DNA of 64,000 nucleotides from Parus major. Taxonomy: Eukaryota; Chordata; Aves; Passeriformes; Paridae. Positions 39,601 to 54,600 of this stretch are shown here, in pieces (positions within the stretch are counted from its first letter, which is position 1; each line of letters opens with the position of its first letter). The position numbers were made by a program, and so were the translations under genes. The notes beneath the pieces were generated by a model that saw only the letters and a list, made by a program, of their open reading frames with translations, was not told the DNA's origin and searched no databases. Location: contig NC_031776.1 in the NCBI RefSeq assembly GCF_001522545.3, positions 30,966,342 through 31,030,341 of the forward strand, given 5' to 3'.

Positions 39601-42600
39601 ACTTCTTGCTGTCATCTTTTTTTCTGACACTTTATGCCGAATCATATAAATATATGAATATATTCTGTTTTCCTGCTTTCTGGTTTAGATTTCTGTTGCA
39701 TCACATTGCCTGTCCTGATTCAGAGACCCTGTGTGTACTGGACACAGTTCCCCATATCCCTATGAACCATCAGTGCTCCCTATCTTACATCTGATTACAG
39801 CAGAAAGAGAGGCACTAAGCAATGTATACTCTCTTTACATATATCTCTTGAGAAACTCCACTAATGTTGCAGGTTTTCAGTAGCTTTCTCCTATTTTTCA
39901 TTCTCCTGTACTCAAGTACCTGGCCAAAAGTTGTATGTTTGAGACTGATTTTGTTTTAAGACCTGCCAAGAAATGAGAGGGCTTTTATTACTGAGTGATT
40001 CATCAGCACAGAACTTGTTTTGGTCCTGCTGGAGTATTTTGTGTGATGCAGAGATAATTGCCACTGTTGTAAAATATTTTCATTGAGAACAGTTGACACA
40101 AAACACTGCACAGAAACTGATCTGTCAGCTTTGTTGTTTGGTGAATCATAATGTGTTGTATACTTTGACTCTTTTTGTTTGAAATATCTCTGTGAAGGTT
40201 TAAAAAAACACGTCATTTTTCTCAATTTGTAATTTGAAATACAGAGGTAGCATTTCATAGAAGAGTTTGAAAGTTGCTAAGTTGTTTGTTGGTTTTTTTT
40301 CCTCTCCTTCACAAATTACTGAATACTTTAGGGAAAACAGCAATATGTAAGTAAAATGTAAATTTATTTTGAGGATAAAAATGATTTATTTTTAAAGCTG
40401 ACAAATAGTTGGAGATAAGTTCTTTCACCTTTTGAGAGCTAAATTCTTTCACATTTAAAAGCCAAAATCAGGTGTTTTACTGTAAAAGATGTACATTCAG
40501 GCTTGGAACATGGGAAATGTTGAAAACTGAAAAATAGCCATTTTTAATAGTAACTTTTGCAGCTGCTTCCCTTCTCTGCCACCCATGAGCTTGTGTCCCT
40601 TAGCCCAGTGATACAACGTGCAGTGATAAGAGTTCGTGTGTTTAGAACACAATTGCACATGATGTTTAATTCCTGTACAAGTCTTTTCTGCAATTTTGTT
40701 TGTAGAGGGCTGAAGAATGGTAGAGTCAGCAGCTCTGCAGCTCTAAAATGCACTTCAGTGGCAGTGGTCAGTATGTCCAAGTCATATCAAAGATTTGGCA
40801 GACTGCATTTTGGAAACAGAACTTCTAGAATCTCCGTCCTGTAACATGTACTGTCTTCTTCATATTGACACTTTTTCTGCCTGTCTTGCACTATGAGCCC
40901 TTTCTTTTTCAAGACATAAAGAAATTTTCAAGAATTAATAGGATTTTAAATGAAGGGTGAGTGTAATTCTCTCATCCCAGGCCCTTTGTAATCCAGTGCC
41001 AGGATTTCTCTCTGTTGTGTGCTGGTTGATGCAGGTAATTGACTTTTATATTGTTACTTCAAAAGTCTGTGACAAAATGTTTCATAAACAAATAAATGAG
41101 CTGACTGCAAGAGCTCAGCATATTAAACCATCTTCAGTGTTTTTCCAGTAGGTCTAAAAGTCAGAACCTGGAGACCAAAAACAATTGTCTAAAGACAATG
41201 TCCTCTTCTGCTCTGATTTTCTTGGCATGTAGCCCCTGGCTGCTGCATTTGTTTTGTGGTAATTGTTGAAAACACATGAAAAGTCCTCTCTTCTGCCTAA
41301 ATTCTACTCCAGAGCCCTAGGAAATACAGGTGACCAGCTTATGGCATTCCCATAAGCTCTACTTGGATTTTAAAGCATAACTTTATTCTGTAAGGACAAA
41401 GAAACCCGAAATAAGCTCCAGTGTTGTTATTTGAATATCTGATATATCCTTAAATTTACTGTTTATGACATCTTTGTGAGTGTAATATGAACAGAAATGT
41501 TTGAAATTAAAATGTACCTTTGGTTTATATATTCTCTACAGCTGCAAGCAAAGCCAAAACAGATTTAAATTATCTTAACTATGTATATATACACACACAT
41601 TCTTATATATACATATGGAGGTGTAGTTACAGTAAAGTTATTTGTCTCTTTTAGGTGTATGCTCAGAGTTCTGGATTCCTTTGGGACTGAGCCAGAGTTT
41701 AACCATGCCCATTATGCCCAGTCTAAAGGCCACAAGACACCATGGGGAAAGTGGAACCTCAATCCACAGCAGTTTTATACAATGTTCCGTAAGTATCTCC
41801 GTGCTTATAAATAATTTAGAGCTTTAAAAAGGAATGCTGTCACTGAGAAGTTTTTTTTTCATTATGAAAGACAAATTCACAGTTTAATAAAATGCAACTG
41901 CTAAATGGGAAGAAGTGTGTCAGTGTCTGTAGGCTGTGCAAAAGCTTGGATGTGCTTCCACCCAGCAATGAGAAAATAAAAATATTGAGCTAATATAGTG
42001 GTAGGGAACTTTGTGCTCTTGGTACCTGTGGAAAATGGTGCTTGACTTTTCCCTCAAGTATGAGGGAGTTTGTTTTTGTTATTTTTGCTTTCTCTAATAT
42101 TGCTATGAAGCAATAGATCTTTGAGGAACTTGCTAGGTTACATTTTTATAAACTGCACTCCTGCATTTCATTGTGTTGAACTGAAGTTTGGAGCTATGTT
42201 AGCTATAGTGTTGTATTTCTGCTTTTGTTCCTCAACAACTCAGAAGCACCATCCCTTCACTGTTTCTTTGTGTTCAGGATTAAAAAATGATCATTCAGCA
42301 AAACCTTTTGTCTCTACTTTTTTTATGGCTTTGTAAAACTTTTGCCTAGCTTGTTTTCATATTGTATTTATCCTCGGGTGAACTAACATTTATTTGCCAG
42401 CAGTGTACAAAGCTATGGTAAAATAAGCAGTAAATTTCAGCACTGGTGTATATCTTTCAAGCACTGATAAGTATCTTTTGAAGTGACCCCAGCCAAACCT
42501 AAAAAAGAAACAGAACAGACACAAAAAAAGGTATAAATTCTATATAAATTGGGTCAGATGAAATGATTAGTGTGACCTGGTGTACAGCTAGTGTTTGACT

Positions 42601-45600
42601 TTATGGCAGTAGGTTCCAGAATCAAGGTATCTCTCTCTTGGCTGTTGTAGCAGTAGCTCCAGTGAGTTATCTCTGAAAGGTGCAGGGTCACTGCTGGCTG
42701 GAGGACAAGGGAGGCTCAGGGCAGAGCCTTCTGCTGTGTGCAGAGGCTGCTCAGCCCAATTCTGTAAGGAAACATTTCCTGGTGACCAGCCCACCTCCAG
42801 AGTTTGATGCTGGTCCCTGTCCCAGGGCTCTGTTCTCTCTCATCAGCTTTCATCATCAATCTTTCAAACTTTCCTGCTTTTCACAGCAGAATTATACATG
42901 CTGCTGTCGGGTTGACACGCTTTTGATTTCAGTTGCCCTGTAAAATTCTTGAGAGAGGCATATTTTGTCTGTCAACATTTGCTGTGCAAGTTTTTCCAGA
43001 GAAGTATAAGTGAAGGTTGTTCAAGAGATAAAAGGCTGCATTCACAGCTGTTGGGAAGCAAGTAACAAAACATGTGGTGGTGAAATGTGACTTGGAAGTG
43101 GTTGCAGAGTTTGTGTCTGGATATTAGTAAGCAGAGCTTGTTCTGTATCCACATTTACAAATATTTATTGGTTTATGTCTGAAATGGAAAAGGGACTCAA
43201 TCATGCTTTGTTTAAGTTGTCCAGCTGTTGGGAAATTCAGATGTGAGGTCCTGTTCAAGATAGCACCAAAAGGGGATGATGCACTCAATGAAAATAGCTG
43301 GATGAGCACAGCTGTGTGTGTGCACTACCCAGTCCCACTCCATGAAATGCAGAAGAAAGTAAATCTTCTCTCTAGAGATCTCTGTTGTGGCAGTACAGAC
43401 TGCCACTGGTGCAGTCTCTTGTGCAGAGAAAATTGTGTCATAATGAATTCTCCGAAAAGTATGACTGTATTGGAATTTGAATAAATAACCATTTCCAATT
43501 TTTACTCCTGGAAATGACTATGGGTCTTCCTCTGCAGGAAAAGTGGTAAATAGATTGCAGGCAAACTAATTCTGAAGCATGAGTGATTCCAGTGCTGTGG
43601 ATTATTCAAGGATTTTTTTATTTTTTTTTTAATTAGGTGCAGGAGAGTCAATGTGTTTTGTGATATTTAAAGTTCATATCTGTTGTTTTGTTCTCTGCTG
43701 CAGAGATAGCACCATTTTTATGGGGTTGTGATTAAAAGTGCATATTATGCAACAGTAAAGATTTTATGGCAGATTGGAACCCTGGACAGCTTCCCAAGAT
43801 CCCCAGACTCTATCAGACTCTATTATGTTGTGAGAACTCTGATTATAAGGGCAGAAAATTATCCTGAACAACAAGCAAGCCATATTCAAACCTGTGGCCT
43901 ATTACCGAGTGCTTGACTGTTCTCTGAGTTTTCCAGAAGCGTGAGAGCTTTTCCCCCTTTTTATGTTTTCTGTGTTTTTAATTCAAATACCTTCATGCAA
44001 AATAACAGCACTGGTACTTCTGAAAGTGCGTGGTCTTGCTTAAAAATCCATCTGAGTGCTGCTTCCTGTCTGTGATGTCTGAGGCACTGAATTCCACCAG
44101 TTCTAAGTGCTAACTTTAACAAAGGTTTATTTTTCTTTTGAGTGTGTACTGCCTTGCCTTGCCTTTGAATGCAGTCTCTCTTCCAAAAATATGAAAGGAT
44201 GGAAAAATGCCCCTTTTCGGACATATTTGAGATGTGCTGTTTGCTATGTAAAATTCTAAAAAGTCCTTTGGTCCAAGTGGGTGCCTAGCTGTTGCTGAGG
44301 CATGTTATTGTGAAAAAGAGTAATTGTCATTTGAAAGACTAAATGTAGTGGCAGAGGGATGTGTACACTGTGTATGGTTTCTCTGTTCTCCTGCATTACC
44401 CACTTGGCTGATTTTCAGGAGCAAAAATGCAAAACCTAATAATTGCAATAGATTTTTTTACTTTTTTTAAAATAAATCTACTAAAGGTTTAGCATTACCA
44501 AAAATGCCTGGGGTGGTGTCTTTGGATTTAGGGTTTTTTGTTTTGTTTTGTTTTGGGTTCTTAAGCTTTTCAAAATGTGATTAATTGTCAGTTTGTGTGC
44601 CAGAATTTAACAGGAGGCCTAGAGAGGAGATCCTGCTGTTTATTACAGCCTTTTTCTGTGTGCACTTGTGAGGCTATGGCACTTTTTAGAGGCAAAAACC
44701 CCATGTGTTGGAGTAGTTTTTATATAACAGGGATGGATTTTTACCTGAACCATTGAATGTTGGAGTCCATCACTGGAATTAAACACCCAGTCTGAAAAAA
44801 AACCCTATCCAAACCAACAAAACCCCTTACATTTTATGAGCCTAAATATCTGTGTCTTTATGGGGAGGGAACACTGACCAACACTGCTGGATGTCACTGT
44901 GGGGAAAAAGACTAACAGGGGTCAAAAATAATATAAAAAGCTATGAGTAAATTGTATATCCTTTGTACACACTCTTTTTGCCTGAATTGGATTGAAAACA
45001 GTTTTGCCAAATTCACTTGCCACCTTTAAATATTTTAGGATCACTGTGTCTGGGTAAATTAGGCAATGCAATTTGTATTCTGATTTGCATAGGATGACTT
45101 GGTAGGCCAACAATTAGAATGGGTACAAAGTCCACAGTGAGTTGGGTGGTTGGTGTTGGTAATTCCAGTATAGGGGTGAACCCAAGAAATTTGCAAAAAT
45201 CTATTTATGCCACTGAGCAACATCCAGCTTTGCTAACAAGCATAAATCCAGGGGGTTTTCAAACTGTTGGTATTGCATCTCTGAGATTTGTCAAGCTGGA
45301 TATCTTCTGTTTCTTTTATCTTTAATAATAAAATAAAGCTTAGCACACAGACAAAAAAGATCATTACCATTGGATTCAGTCCAACTGCAGAATTTTTATT
45401 ATCAGAAACAAGACAAAAAATAGCTGCTTACTCCAGTAGGCACATGGAGCAAGACTTAAAATTAATAAAAACTATTTTGGATAATAAAGCAAGCAAATGT
45501 GTCTTTCCGTACTAATAAGGAGGAGGTGATCAGCTGCATAATATGTTCCTTATAGCTTTTTTCCTAACAACATTCACTCTAATGTAGCATTAACCAATAT

Positions 45601-48600
45601 TTTCAAAGGTGCTGAATCTGCTCTGTTTCTTACAGCTCACACTCCAGATAACAGCTTCCTTGGATTTGTGGTAGAGCAGCATCTGAATTCCAGTGACATT
45701 AAACACATTTATGACATTAAAAGGCAGAATCAATCTCTCGTTTATGGCAAAGTAGATAATTTCTGGAAGGTGAGTTTTTTTTATACTCATATACTTGAGC
45801 AGATTTATTTTGATCGATACAATAAAGCATAATTCGAAATTTGAAAGTGTCCCATTGTTTAAACCCATTAAGTTATGTTTCTGGAAACAAACAAATTTGA
45901 ATAATTAAACTGAACATTTTGAAGTCTTCCTGTTAGAGAAACTTCTGTCTAGATTGATGTGGATCCTGTGCTGTTTCTGTACACTTTCTGATAGAATAAA
46001 GAATATAGTCTTAATGTCACAATCATTTTAGAAAATGCAAAAGGCTGGTAAACATTATGGAAAATTTAAAGTGTGAACTTTCATCAGTCATAAGCAAACG
46101 TGTCTTTCAATTACTTCTGTTCTTATATCTACAACGAAAAATGTGCTGCATTTTGAGTTGGAAATTCTGTTTCACTAAAAGTTCTAAAATTGTGCAGTCT
46201 CATTTTACCTCCCTGTAATAATAGCAGAGTTTTGTTTCCTTAATATTGCCATTATTTTATTTTCTCTCATCTGCAGATGAGAGCAGCAGAATAACAACAC
46301 CAAAGTTTGGTCATGTTTTCACTGAGTTAAAATATATTGTGTTACTAAGTCATAGTGCTCTCTTTTTTTTGTCACCCACTGTCCTTTTCTGTAGCTCCTT
46401 CTTCCAGGCTGACACACCTAGGAATGTGTGTCTCATGCAGTTTTCAAAGAGATTACTTACTAGTAACTAGATTTCTTCCAAGTTACCTCCAGCTCTGTGT
46501 GCCCAAATATTTTGCATGCCCATATCCTCCATGTGCCTTCCCTCCTGCCTAAAAAGATTTTCATTTTAAGCCTCTTATCAACTGAAAAAGGAACTTATCA
46601 GTGCCATACATAGGGCCAAACAATGTAACAGTGCAAGAAAACCTGTCTCACAGACTGACATTCCTTTTCTTTATTGGTATGAGAGTATTGGTCTTGCACA
46701 GTTTTTCAAACCACAGAAGCAACATTCATTCTAACAACTGAGATTATACAGAATAAATTCTCTAAAGATGATAGCTACAAGCAGATGGTCCACCTGTGAG
46801 ACAAAACAAAACTAAAACTTGATAGAAACAGTGCAGTGTTTGCAGTGGTAGCAGAACAGGTAGAGCTGGATGCTTCTTGGCTTTCTGCTAAGAAAATATT
46901 TAAAAATAAAAGTATTTATTTATTCTGTTTGGCTTATGGTATAGAAGGGCTTTGTGTGCCCCTGTGTGCAGTCTCTCCTGTCTGCAGACTGCTGGAGCAG
47001 AGCTGGAATCCTTTCTTCAAGTCTTTTCAAGCTCTTGTGTCTCTACTTGTATTTTTACTAGTGACTGATCTCATTATCAGTCTCTCAAGAGCAGCAGCAG
47101 CATGCAATAATCATCTAAACTTCCTGACCTCATTTGCAGTGCACATCAGCAGAAGGACATGTTGAATACTAGTTGGATTTAAGGAACAGGACAGCTCTTT
47201 AGTCACCAGGGTGTTTTTCACTGACATACATGTTTCTCGGTTTATTCAGTCTGTATGGATTCAGAAATATGTATGGATAGTTTATATGTGCAGAGGGGAC
47301 ATTTGTGATTGGTCTCAGATTCTGTATGACACACTGGATATTCATGGACTGATGAAGACAAAAACATGGCTTTTTGGAAAAGAACATCCAGTCTTGATTT
47401 TTAAATAGCACGCAATGGGAAGCCCACTGTTTCCTCTGGTGAACTCCTCCAATAATTGCCTTCTCCCTTAAGACTTTGCATTATTTCTGGTACAGATTTC
47501 CATATGGTTGTTTCCAGCCTTAGTAGCAGTTATAAACTCTCTCAACTGGACAGATGATGTTTCTGTTCTGTAGCCCTGTAGGAATATATAGGTTGAGGTC
47601 AAAGTATCCCGTAGTCATCTCCTGAAAAGCCTGTATATGCTGAACCCCTGAGAGCTTTGTGCTTTCTAATCCTTAAGAGTTTTCACATGTCTGTTTTCCC
47701 TGAATCTTCTCAAGATTATTCACATTCCTCTTGAAATGTGAATGTTTGCAAAGGGCACGTGGGCCATACCAGCATCAAATCCAAATGAAATAGTGTCTCA
47801 TTTTTAGACAGGTCCCCTTTGCACCGTTAGGAACTCTCAGCCAAGAGCTTTGTATCATTTTTTTAAAGTGCTGCTTTTCAAGTCACTGCTGTAATTTATC
47901 AGTATTGCCTGTCTTGTTTTTTCCAAGATGTTTGATTTGGTATCTGGCCATATTAAAATGTGTACTGTGTGCTGGTAACATCAAGCACATTAAAACTGTA
48001 ACTCACAGATTGTAACTTCAGTCATGCCCATATGCACTCCTATATAAAGTGCAAATCACTGCAGATAGACTTTGAATCAGTTACAGTGTGGGATTTCTTA
48101 TCTGGAGTGATAAAATCCAATCCTTGTGATCAAGAGAAAGCCTGAACTAATCTTGTGTCTGTGTAATTTGCTTATTTCACGTTTCTTTCATTTTCCCTGT
48201 TCAGTGCTCTTTTTATATGCCACCATGCCTTGTATGGAACCAGACTAATCTATTTATCCTGCTGCTGTTCTTTCTACTGAACATGGCCAATTAATGAGAA
48301 GTGTAATCTGCACAGAGTACATGTGTCACTGCTGGGCCTGAGCAGTCACTAGATGAGCGCAGGGGAGGGGAGAAAGTTCCTGGGGAAGAGCAGTGGCAAA
48401 TCAATTGCTTAATTTTGAACCAAGCAGGCTGAAGTGGGACTGGAGTGTGTGCAGGACCTCTTCTCCCTGGGGCTATATAATGGCTTTATATAACCATGAA
48501 TATGGGTTCTTTTCTGTGCCTGAGCCCAATGACATCCAAGTCAAGGTGTGGCCAAGTCTGGCTACACCTCTGGAAGTCAAGAGGGATGTGTGGTGCAGAG

Positions 48601-51600
48601 GGTGTGAGATAAATCTGCTTTATTTCCCTCTAATAACTATATCAGTCCTAGGTGGGTTGAGGATTACAAATAGGAGGCTCTAAAGAATTTTGCTACATTC
48701 CTAAAGGTTATCCTTAGAGGTAAGCTATGAAGAGCAACGGTTGCCAAGTTTTGGAAAAGTGTGTGTTGGTATTAAAGGTTTGGGGTTTTGTCTGGGATTT
48801 TTGGCAGTACTAAGGAGTAAAGAGAGTCCTACCTATGCCAAAGTGGGGGGGGGGAAAGGAATTAATAAAATGTGTGTGAAATCCATAATGCTCTCCATTA
48901 TCAAAATTTGCTTTAATTACAGAACATTTCAATTAAAAGAGAAAGTTTGAAGCCTTTCATGTTGCCTTAGCTCCCGTTTCTAAGTCTTTTCTTTGTTCTT
49001 CTTCCTGCAATTTATGTTACATTCTTCCACTAATTTGACCCTTAATCCTAGAAGAAAGAGTCTAGATTCATTTTGCAGTACTTGCTGTTTAGGGATTTTT
49101 TGGGTTTTTTTTAGGTTGCTGAGAGAGAAGTCAGAAGGTTGCTTGTACCAGAAAATAGGCATCAATGCATAGCATAAGTATATGATGACTGCTTTAGTAT
49201 TTTATTATAGTCTATTAGAGTTGTCTTGAAAATATTTGTATATTTAGAGGCAAAATAATGTGTGAGTTTCTTACTAATGCCACTTGAAAAGCTGGGCATT
49301 CTCCTTAAATATATACTGCCTGCATAGCAACTTTTGAAGAGCTGCATTGGAAATGGTTACCTTTGGCTTGTTCTCAATGGGAAAGCACATCACTGAGGCT
49401 GTTCACACTAAAGTCTTCCCTTTATAGCACCATGTAATGAAATGTAATTTCATGTTATTACATTCCATGTAATGAAATGTAATTTCCCCATGATATGCCC
49501 TCTTGCACAAAGCAGGAGGAAAGTCCCTTCCTTCTGGTTGGTTTTTGTGCTTCATGTTTAGCATTGTACTTTGAATGAATATTTCATTTCAACTTTTAAA
49601 CTAAAAGAAAAATAAGTAAAAACAAACAAAAACTAAAAACAAGTTCTCACCCTTTCTCCCATGTGGTCAGTGCACTCACAGACTTGTCTTGTGGTTGTTC
49701 TATTTTGTGTTCCTCCAAATGTGCAGAAGCACTGGGGGCTCATCAGTGGATCAGAAGTTACCCTAGAGCCTGGTGCCATGAGCACTGTCCTGCCTTATGC
49801 CACAAATACAACAGATTGGAATGAGCCAGACACTTCAGCTCAGCAACATTTCTGAAATTCACCATTTCCTTCTGAAAGCAGAATGGATCAGAAATGAGTA
49901 AATCAAAAGAAATGAGTGCAGCGAGTAAGCATGCACTTTTAAAGGCTTAATCTTTAACATTTATTATGAAAATTAGAATTTATTATGAAGGAGGGAAAAA
50001 ACCCTACTTTTTTAATGGATATTTACCTGCCAGTGATAAGCTTCTCACTTTGCAGAGCTCTTCAGCTGCAAAATGAATTACTGAAGTCTTACAGTACTAA
50101 CACAATCATCTATTATTACTTGGTTAGCACAAAACCAACACAGCCTTTCCTCCCATTGGTGCCCCTTCCTATTTTTGTCTGCACCCCTTCACTTTTCTCC
50201 TTCAGCAGTTACAGTGCACAAGGATGTCTCATTGTTGGTTCTGGAAAATTCCATTCAAAGAAGAGGAAATTTCTGTTTAGATGTTGGTGTGCTTTGCATG
50301 ACAATGAAATTGTCAAATCTGGGGAAAACCTCAGTGTTTAAAAAGCCCCAAACCTTCATGGATTAAAAAGATGAGGATAGGAAACTGGATGGGGTTCTTC
50401 ATACTCTGCCAAAAATCCTAAGCCTTCACTGAGACATTTTTTTCATTCTTAGTGCAAAAATTATATGTGTACCAACGTGAATTTTATTCAGAGGTATATG
50501 GTGCCTAAAAAAGAAGCCATAAATGGACATTCAGGAAGAGCAAGAGTGTGGCAAAGTTATATAATACTTGCCTTGCAAATTCTCTCTCTTTCCAGCTTTT
50601 CTAATCTGGTGTATTTCCTGAATCTGTTTCTCTGTTGATAAACTGTCTCTTCACACATTTTTGAGATCTCAGTAAGAGGTGATCTCAGAGTGGTTGTTTG
50701 ATCATGAACCTAGGCAAATATTTTTGCCTCTGCAACTTTCTCTGTCATGGAGTCCCTCAAATCTATGACCTGTTGCAGGAGAAATTGTTAATTTGAGCAT
50801 TTTTCTAAACCTGTCCCCTGTGAGCTCTTTTTGGATTGCTTTGTATAAGGCATTTTGAATGCAGTCACTATCTGTGTTCTTTATGCCAACTATGGGGTTT
50901 AAACCTCCCTCATATTCTGACAAGTTGTCTTTTCCAAACTGAAAAATTGTTAAAGAATTTCTTGCAGACAATGTGTAGAACTGGAAACTGTCCTGTATCT
51001 TGTACCCCTCTCAGAACACTGTCCAATATTTTCAGCTTCTTTTTGAGAAGTGCATTGGTGTGTGAGGAGGGAGAGAATGGTTTTTACAGAATAGTTCAAT
51101 AACATTCTCTTTATTTCTGAATTTCTTTCCCAAAAATTCCTGTAATTTACTTGATTGGTGAGTGGACTGACTGCTACTCAACAATGCACTGATTCTTTTT
51201 TATGGGCCATAATAATGTGTTATTATAATGTAAAGTCTTCATTCTTGAGTGATGCTGGTTAGCTCAGGGGTTTCTTTCCACACTTGAAGTGAGGACTGGT
51301 TTTCAACATTTCTGTCACTTTAGTTAAATTACCAAACATGTTTTATTTCTGTGAGAAGAAGTTGGGAAGCATGTTGAAAAATACTTTGGGCACTAGCACA
51401 AAGTGTATGATCCCCATATTCATGGTTAACACTCAGTTTTGTACCATACAGTGCTCAGTACAAATGCCAGAGATTAATGTGTTAACTTCCTGTGTCTGAG
51501 ACTAGTAAGTCTTGTGCCAGCTAATGCCTCCTTGTTTAGTTGTATTAGTGATTAATATATACTGGCTGATATCTTAGTTTTGAGAACAAGGACTGTGTGT

Positions 51601-54600
51601 TAGAGAAAATAAGGATAATAAGTACATTATAACTTGACTACGTATTTGGGATACTCTCAAGGACAAAAGATTCATCAAAAGAGCCAGAACCATATTCAGA
51701 CAAGTCCATGGCAATAATTAGCACATGTATGTATTCAGAAAATGTGATGAATATCTATCAGTTTCAGGAATATAACCTGGTCTCTTAAGTTACTGAGCAT
51801 GCATGCTTTGGGAGAATTTCCCATGCATCCAGTGCTGCAAATAAAGTAATGTCAGCTTTTTAACCTGACTAATTGGTTGGAGAATTTATTTCCTGGGTTT
51901 TGGTGACAATTGAATTTATCAGATAGTCTCTTTTCTAGTCTCCCTGTCCCTTAGATTACTTGAGCTTTTTCAAAAGCTTAAAAACCCCAGGTGTTCAATA
52001 TTAAGATGTTTTTATGCAATGTTTTGAAATCAGTTTGGGTTTTGTTACTGTGAATAATGTCAGCATACTTTTGTCATTTCTCTGTTCTCTTTCACATGAT
52101 GACTGTTCATTCACAAGAGTGATTCCTAATCTCTGCCCAAGAGATTTAATTCCTTTAAGAACTTCAAAGAATTCCTACAAGCTGATTGGCTTCTTTAGAA
52201 ACGTTACCAGTTTGGTGAGAGGATTTCCTTGGACAGGAAGAATTGTCATTGTCTTTTGATGGGTTTATGTGCTTACATAGTTAACTCTTTATTTAAATTT
52301 CAGATTACTTGTTCAGTGTAGAATTCATACTTATTAGTCATGAATCACTGAATCTTCTCCACATCCATTTATAAATTCAGGGCAGTTTGAAAGTTTCATA
52401 TTTGACTTCAAGGAGACTTAATCTACTCTTTGTGACTTACCCCTGTAAAACACTGTATGTATTTGACTCTTTTAATATTCCCCAGCCTTTGTGCACTCTT
52501 CTAGCTGCCTGTAGACAGGATTTTCATTATTCAGGCATGTCTTGAGAAGTCTTTGAGAGGGTGACAGTTCTCGAGCAGAGATTATGTTTGTGTCACAATC
52601 TCGATTGTCATACATTGCATGTACACTGCATTTTGGCTCACTTTTGACTTGACACTTCTACAGATAAGCACCCAGATGACAGGACTTCTTGACTTTACAG
52701 TATGCATTTAGGATACACACAAAGATGTATCCCAGTCCTTGCTTTTCTGAATTACATTTGTCAAGCTTTATAAAAGCATTGCCTTTTGAATTTAACAATG
52801 CAAGGAAGCGAGGCTGGGTATTTGGACTGTTTTACATATGTTTTGCAGTCTGAACTTTCAAGCCATAAAGCAGTTGAGGACTGAGTCAAGCTCTTCTGTA
52901 ATGCAGTTGGCCTTTAGAGGTGTTTAATTTCATTCAGTGCTGAATTTTTGGTGTTCTGTGAGGGCACCTGAATGGCCCAAAATTGCAAAATACTTGGACT
53001 AGCAAACTGTTGGTAAAGCAGGGTTGTTAATTACTACCAGCTACTACACTGAGGAAACTGAAAGCAGAGTTTAGGTCTTGATGAACCATGTTTCCACCAC
53101 ATATTTTTGTAGCTTTTACATTGAAATTTTTCACCCACCAAACTTAAAATTTCACCTCTTCATACTGTGTCTTCTTGTCAACATTGTCCTAGGGAAAGAC
53201 TTATCAAACAGTTGTCACTTGATTTCTTTGGTGAGAAAGGCCTTATCATGATGCTTTTAGAAGTAGGTGGAAATGATTGATGAACAGTAATAACAGTTCT
53301 GCAGTCAGTGATCAACAAAAAGTACTTTTCTGAATGGCATGTTTATTTTAGCTGCTGAAAAATTGTTTCAGAAAAGGTTTGTGTAGCTGTTACTCACTGT
53401 TACATTTCCATTTTGACTCTGAGGAGAAATAATTTGCCTTTTTTAAATGTGATTATCTTCCTTTCTCTGGGTCTAGGTTTGCAGTATGGACAGCAGGGTG
53501 AGCAGTGCAGTCTGACACAAACCAGAGAATGTCAGGTTTGCAGTACTCCCCAGCAGCTCATGACCTTGTCTCTTTGAGTCAATCTTGGAGAAAGTTCAAG
53601 TGTTTTAAGATAAAATAATAATTATATCTGCTCCCAAGTGAGCAACTCAGGAAGCAGATAAATAGTTGAAGGAATGTTAGTATTGTTTGCAAATCACATT
53701 TCTTTATTTACATATAGCCTTTCTATTTATAAATGCCATTTTTGCACTCTCCCATTTTCTAATTCTTTTTAATGGCTGGAATTTGATTATGTCTCCTGAT
53801 TATTTTTCTGAGGTGGCTTCCTAGAATACATACTTTTATGATCCAAAATAACACTTGTCTGCAAAGAATGTGGAAATTTAGGACTACTTAATTGCAAAAG
53901 GAGACAAATGTTAGTGAGCTTTAGGTAAAGTATAAGGAAGGTGCTAATAGTACTTTTATGGTACTTTATATATTATTATGAAAGCAGTTGTTTTTGACTC
54001 AAAGTAAAGGAAATAAAGAAGTGAGGTTTTGGTTGGATAAATTATCCATTTGTTTGGATAATAAATGTTTTATCTGTGGTTTTAGACTGAACTGGGAAAG
54101 TCAGTCATATGCCTAAGTAATATCAGTTAAGGCTGTGTATGCTTAATGCCATTTTAAAACAGCTAAATATTCTGTAAAAGGGTTGTAAAATTGTCATTGC
54201 AATCTTGAAGTGCAATTTTAGGTAATCTTGGTTTTGTTCTTTCTAGCTGCTTGCTCCTCAGATTTTTCTTGAGTTAAAGTGCATTTTTGTCACCAGGGTT
54301 TGTGTCATGAGCCAGTAAGGTCTGAGACAGGTGTCTTGGTGTTGTTGCTACAGGTGGATCATGTCAGCAGTACCTGCTGCCTCCTTGCCTGCTCCTCCAT
54401 TCAGAACCCTGAACACTCCAGAGTTCTGGATGTATTAAAAGCCAGGCAAGTAAGATTAAGGTATCCTCTAGAAACAAGAGCAGGCCACTCCTTTTTTATT
54501 TCTCCTGCTCATTTCCAAAGAAAAAGTTCTAAATGGATTTTCTCTTGACAAAGTGTACGAGTTTCTCACAGTTTCTAATTATGGTATTTTAGCAATTATG

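Noticed and set aside
47718..47743. 9-bp hairpin ATTCACATT / AATGTGAAT with 8-nt loop
   Set aside because: Arms this short arise by chance at this scale, so it is not given the weight of the 16-35 bp hairpins.
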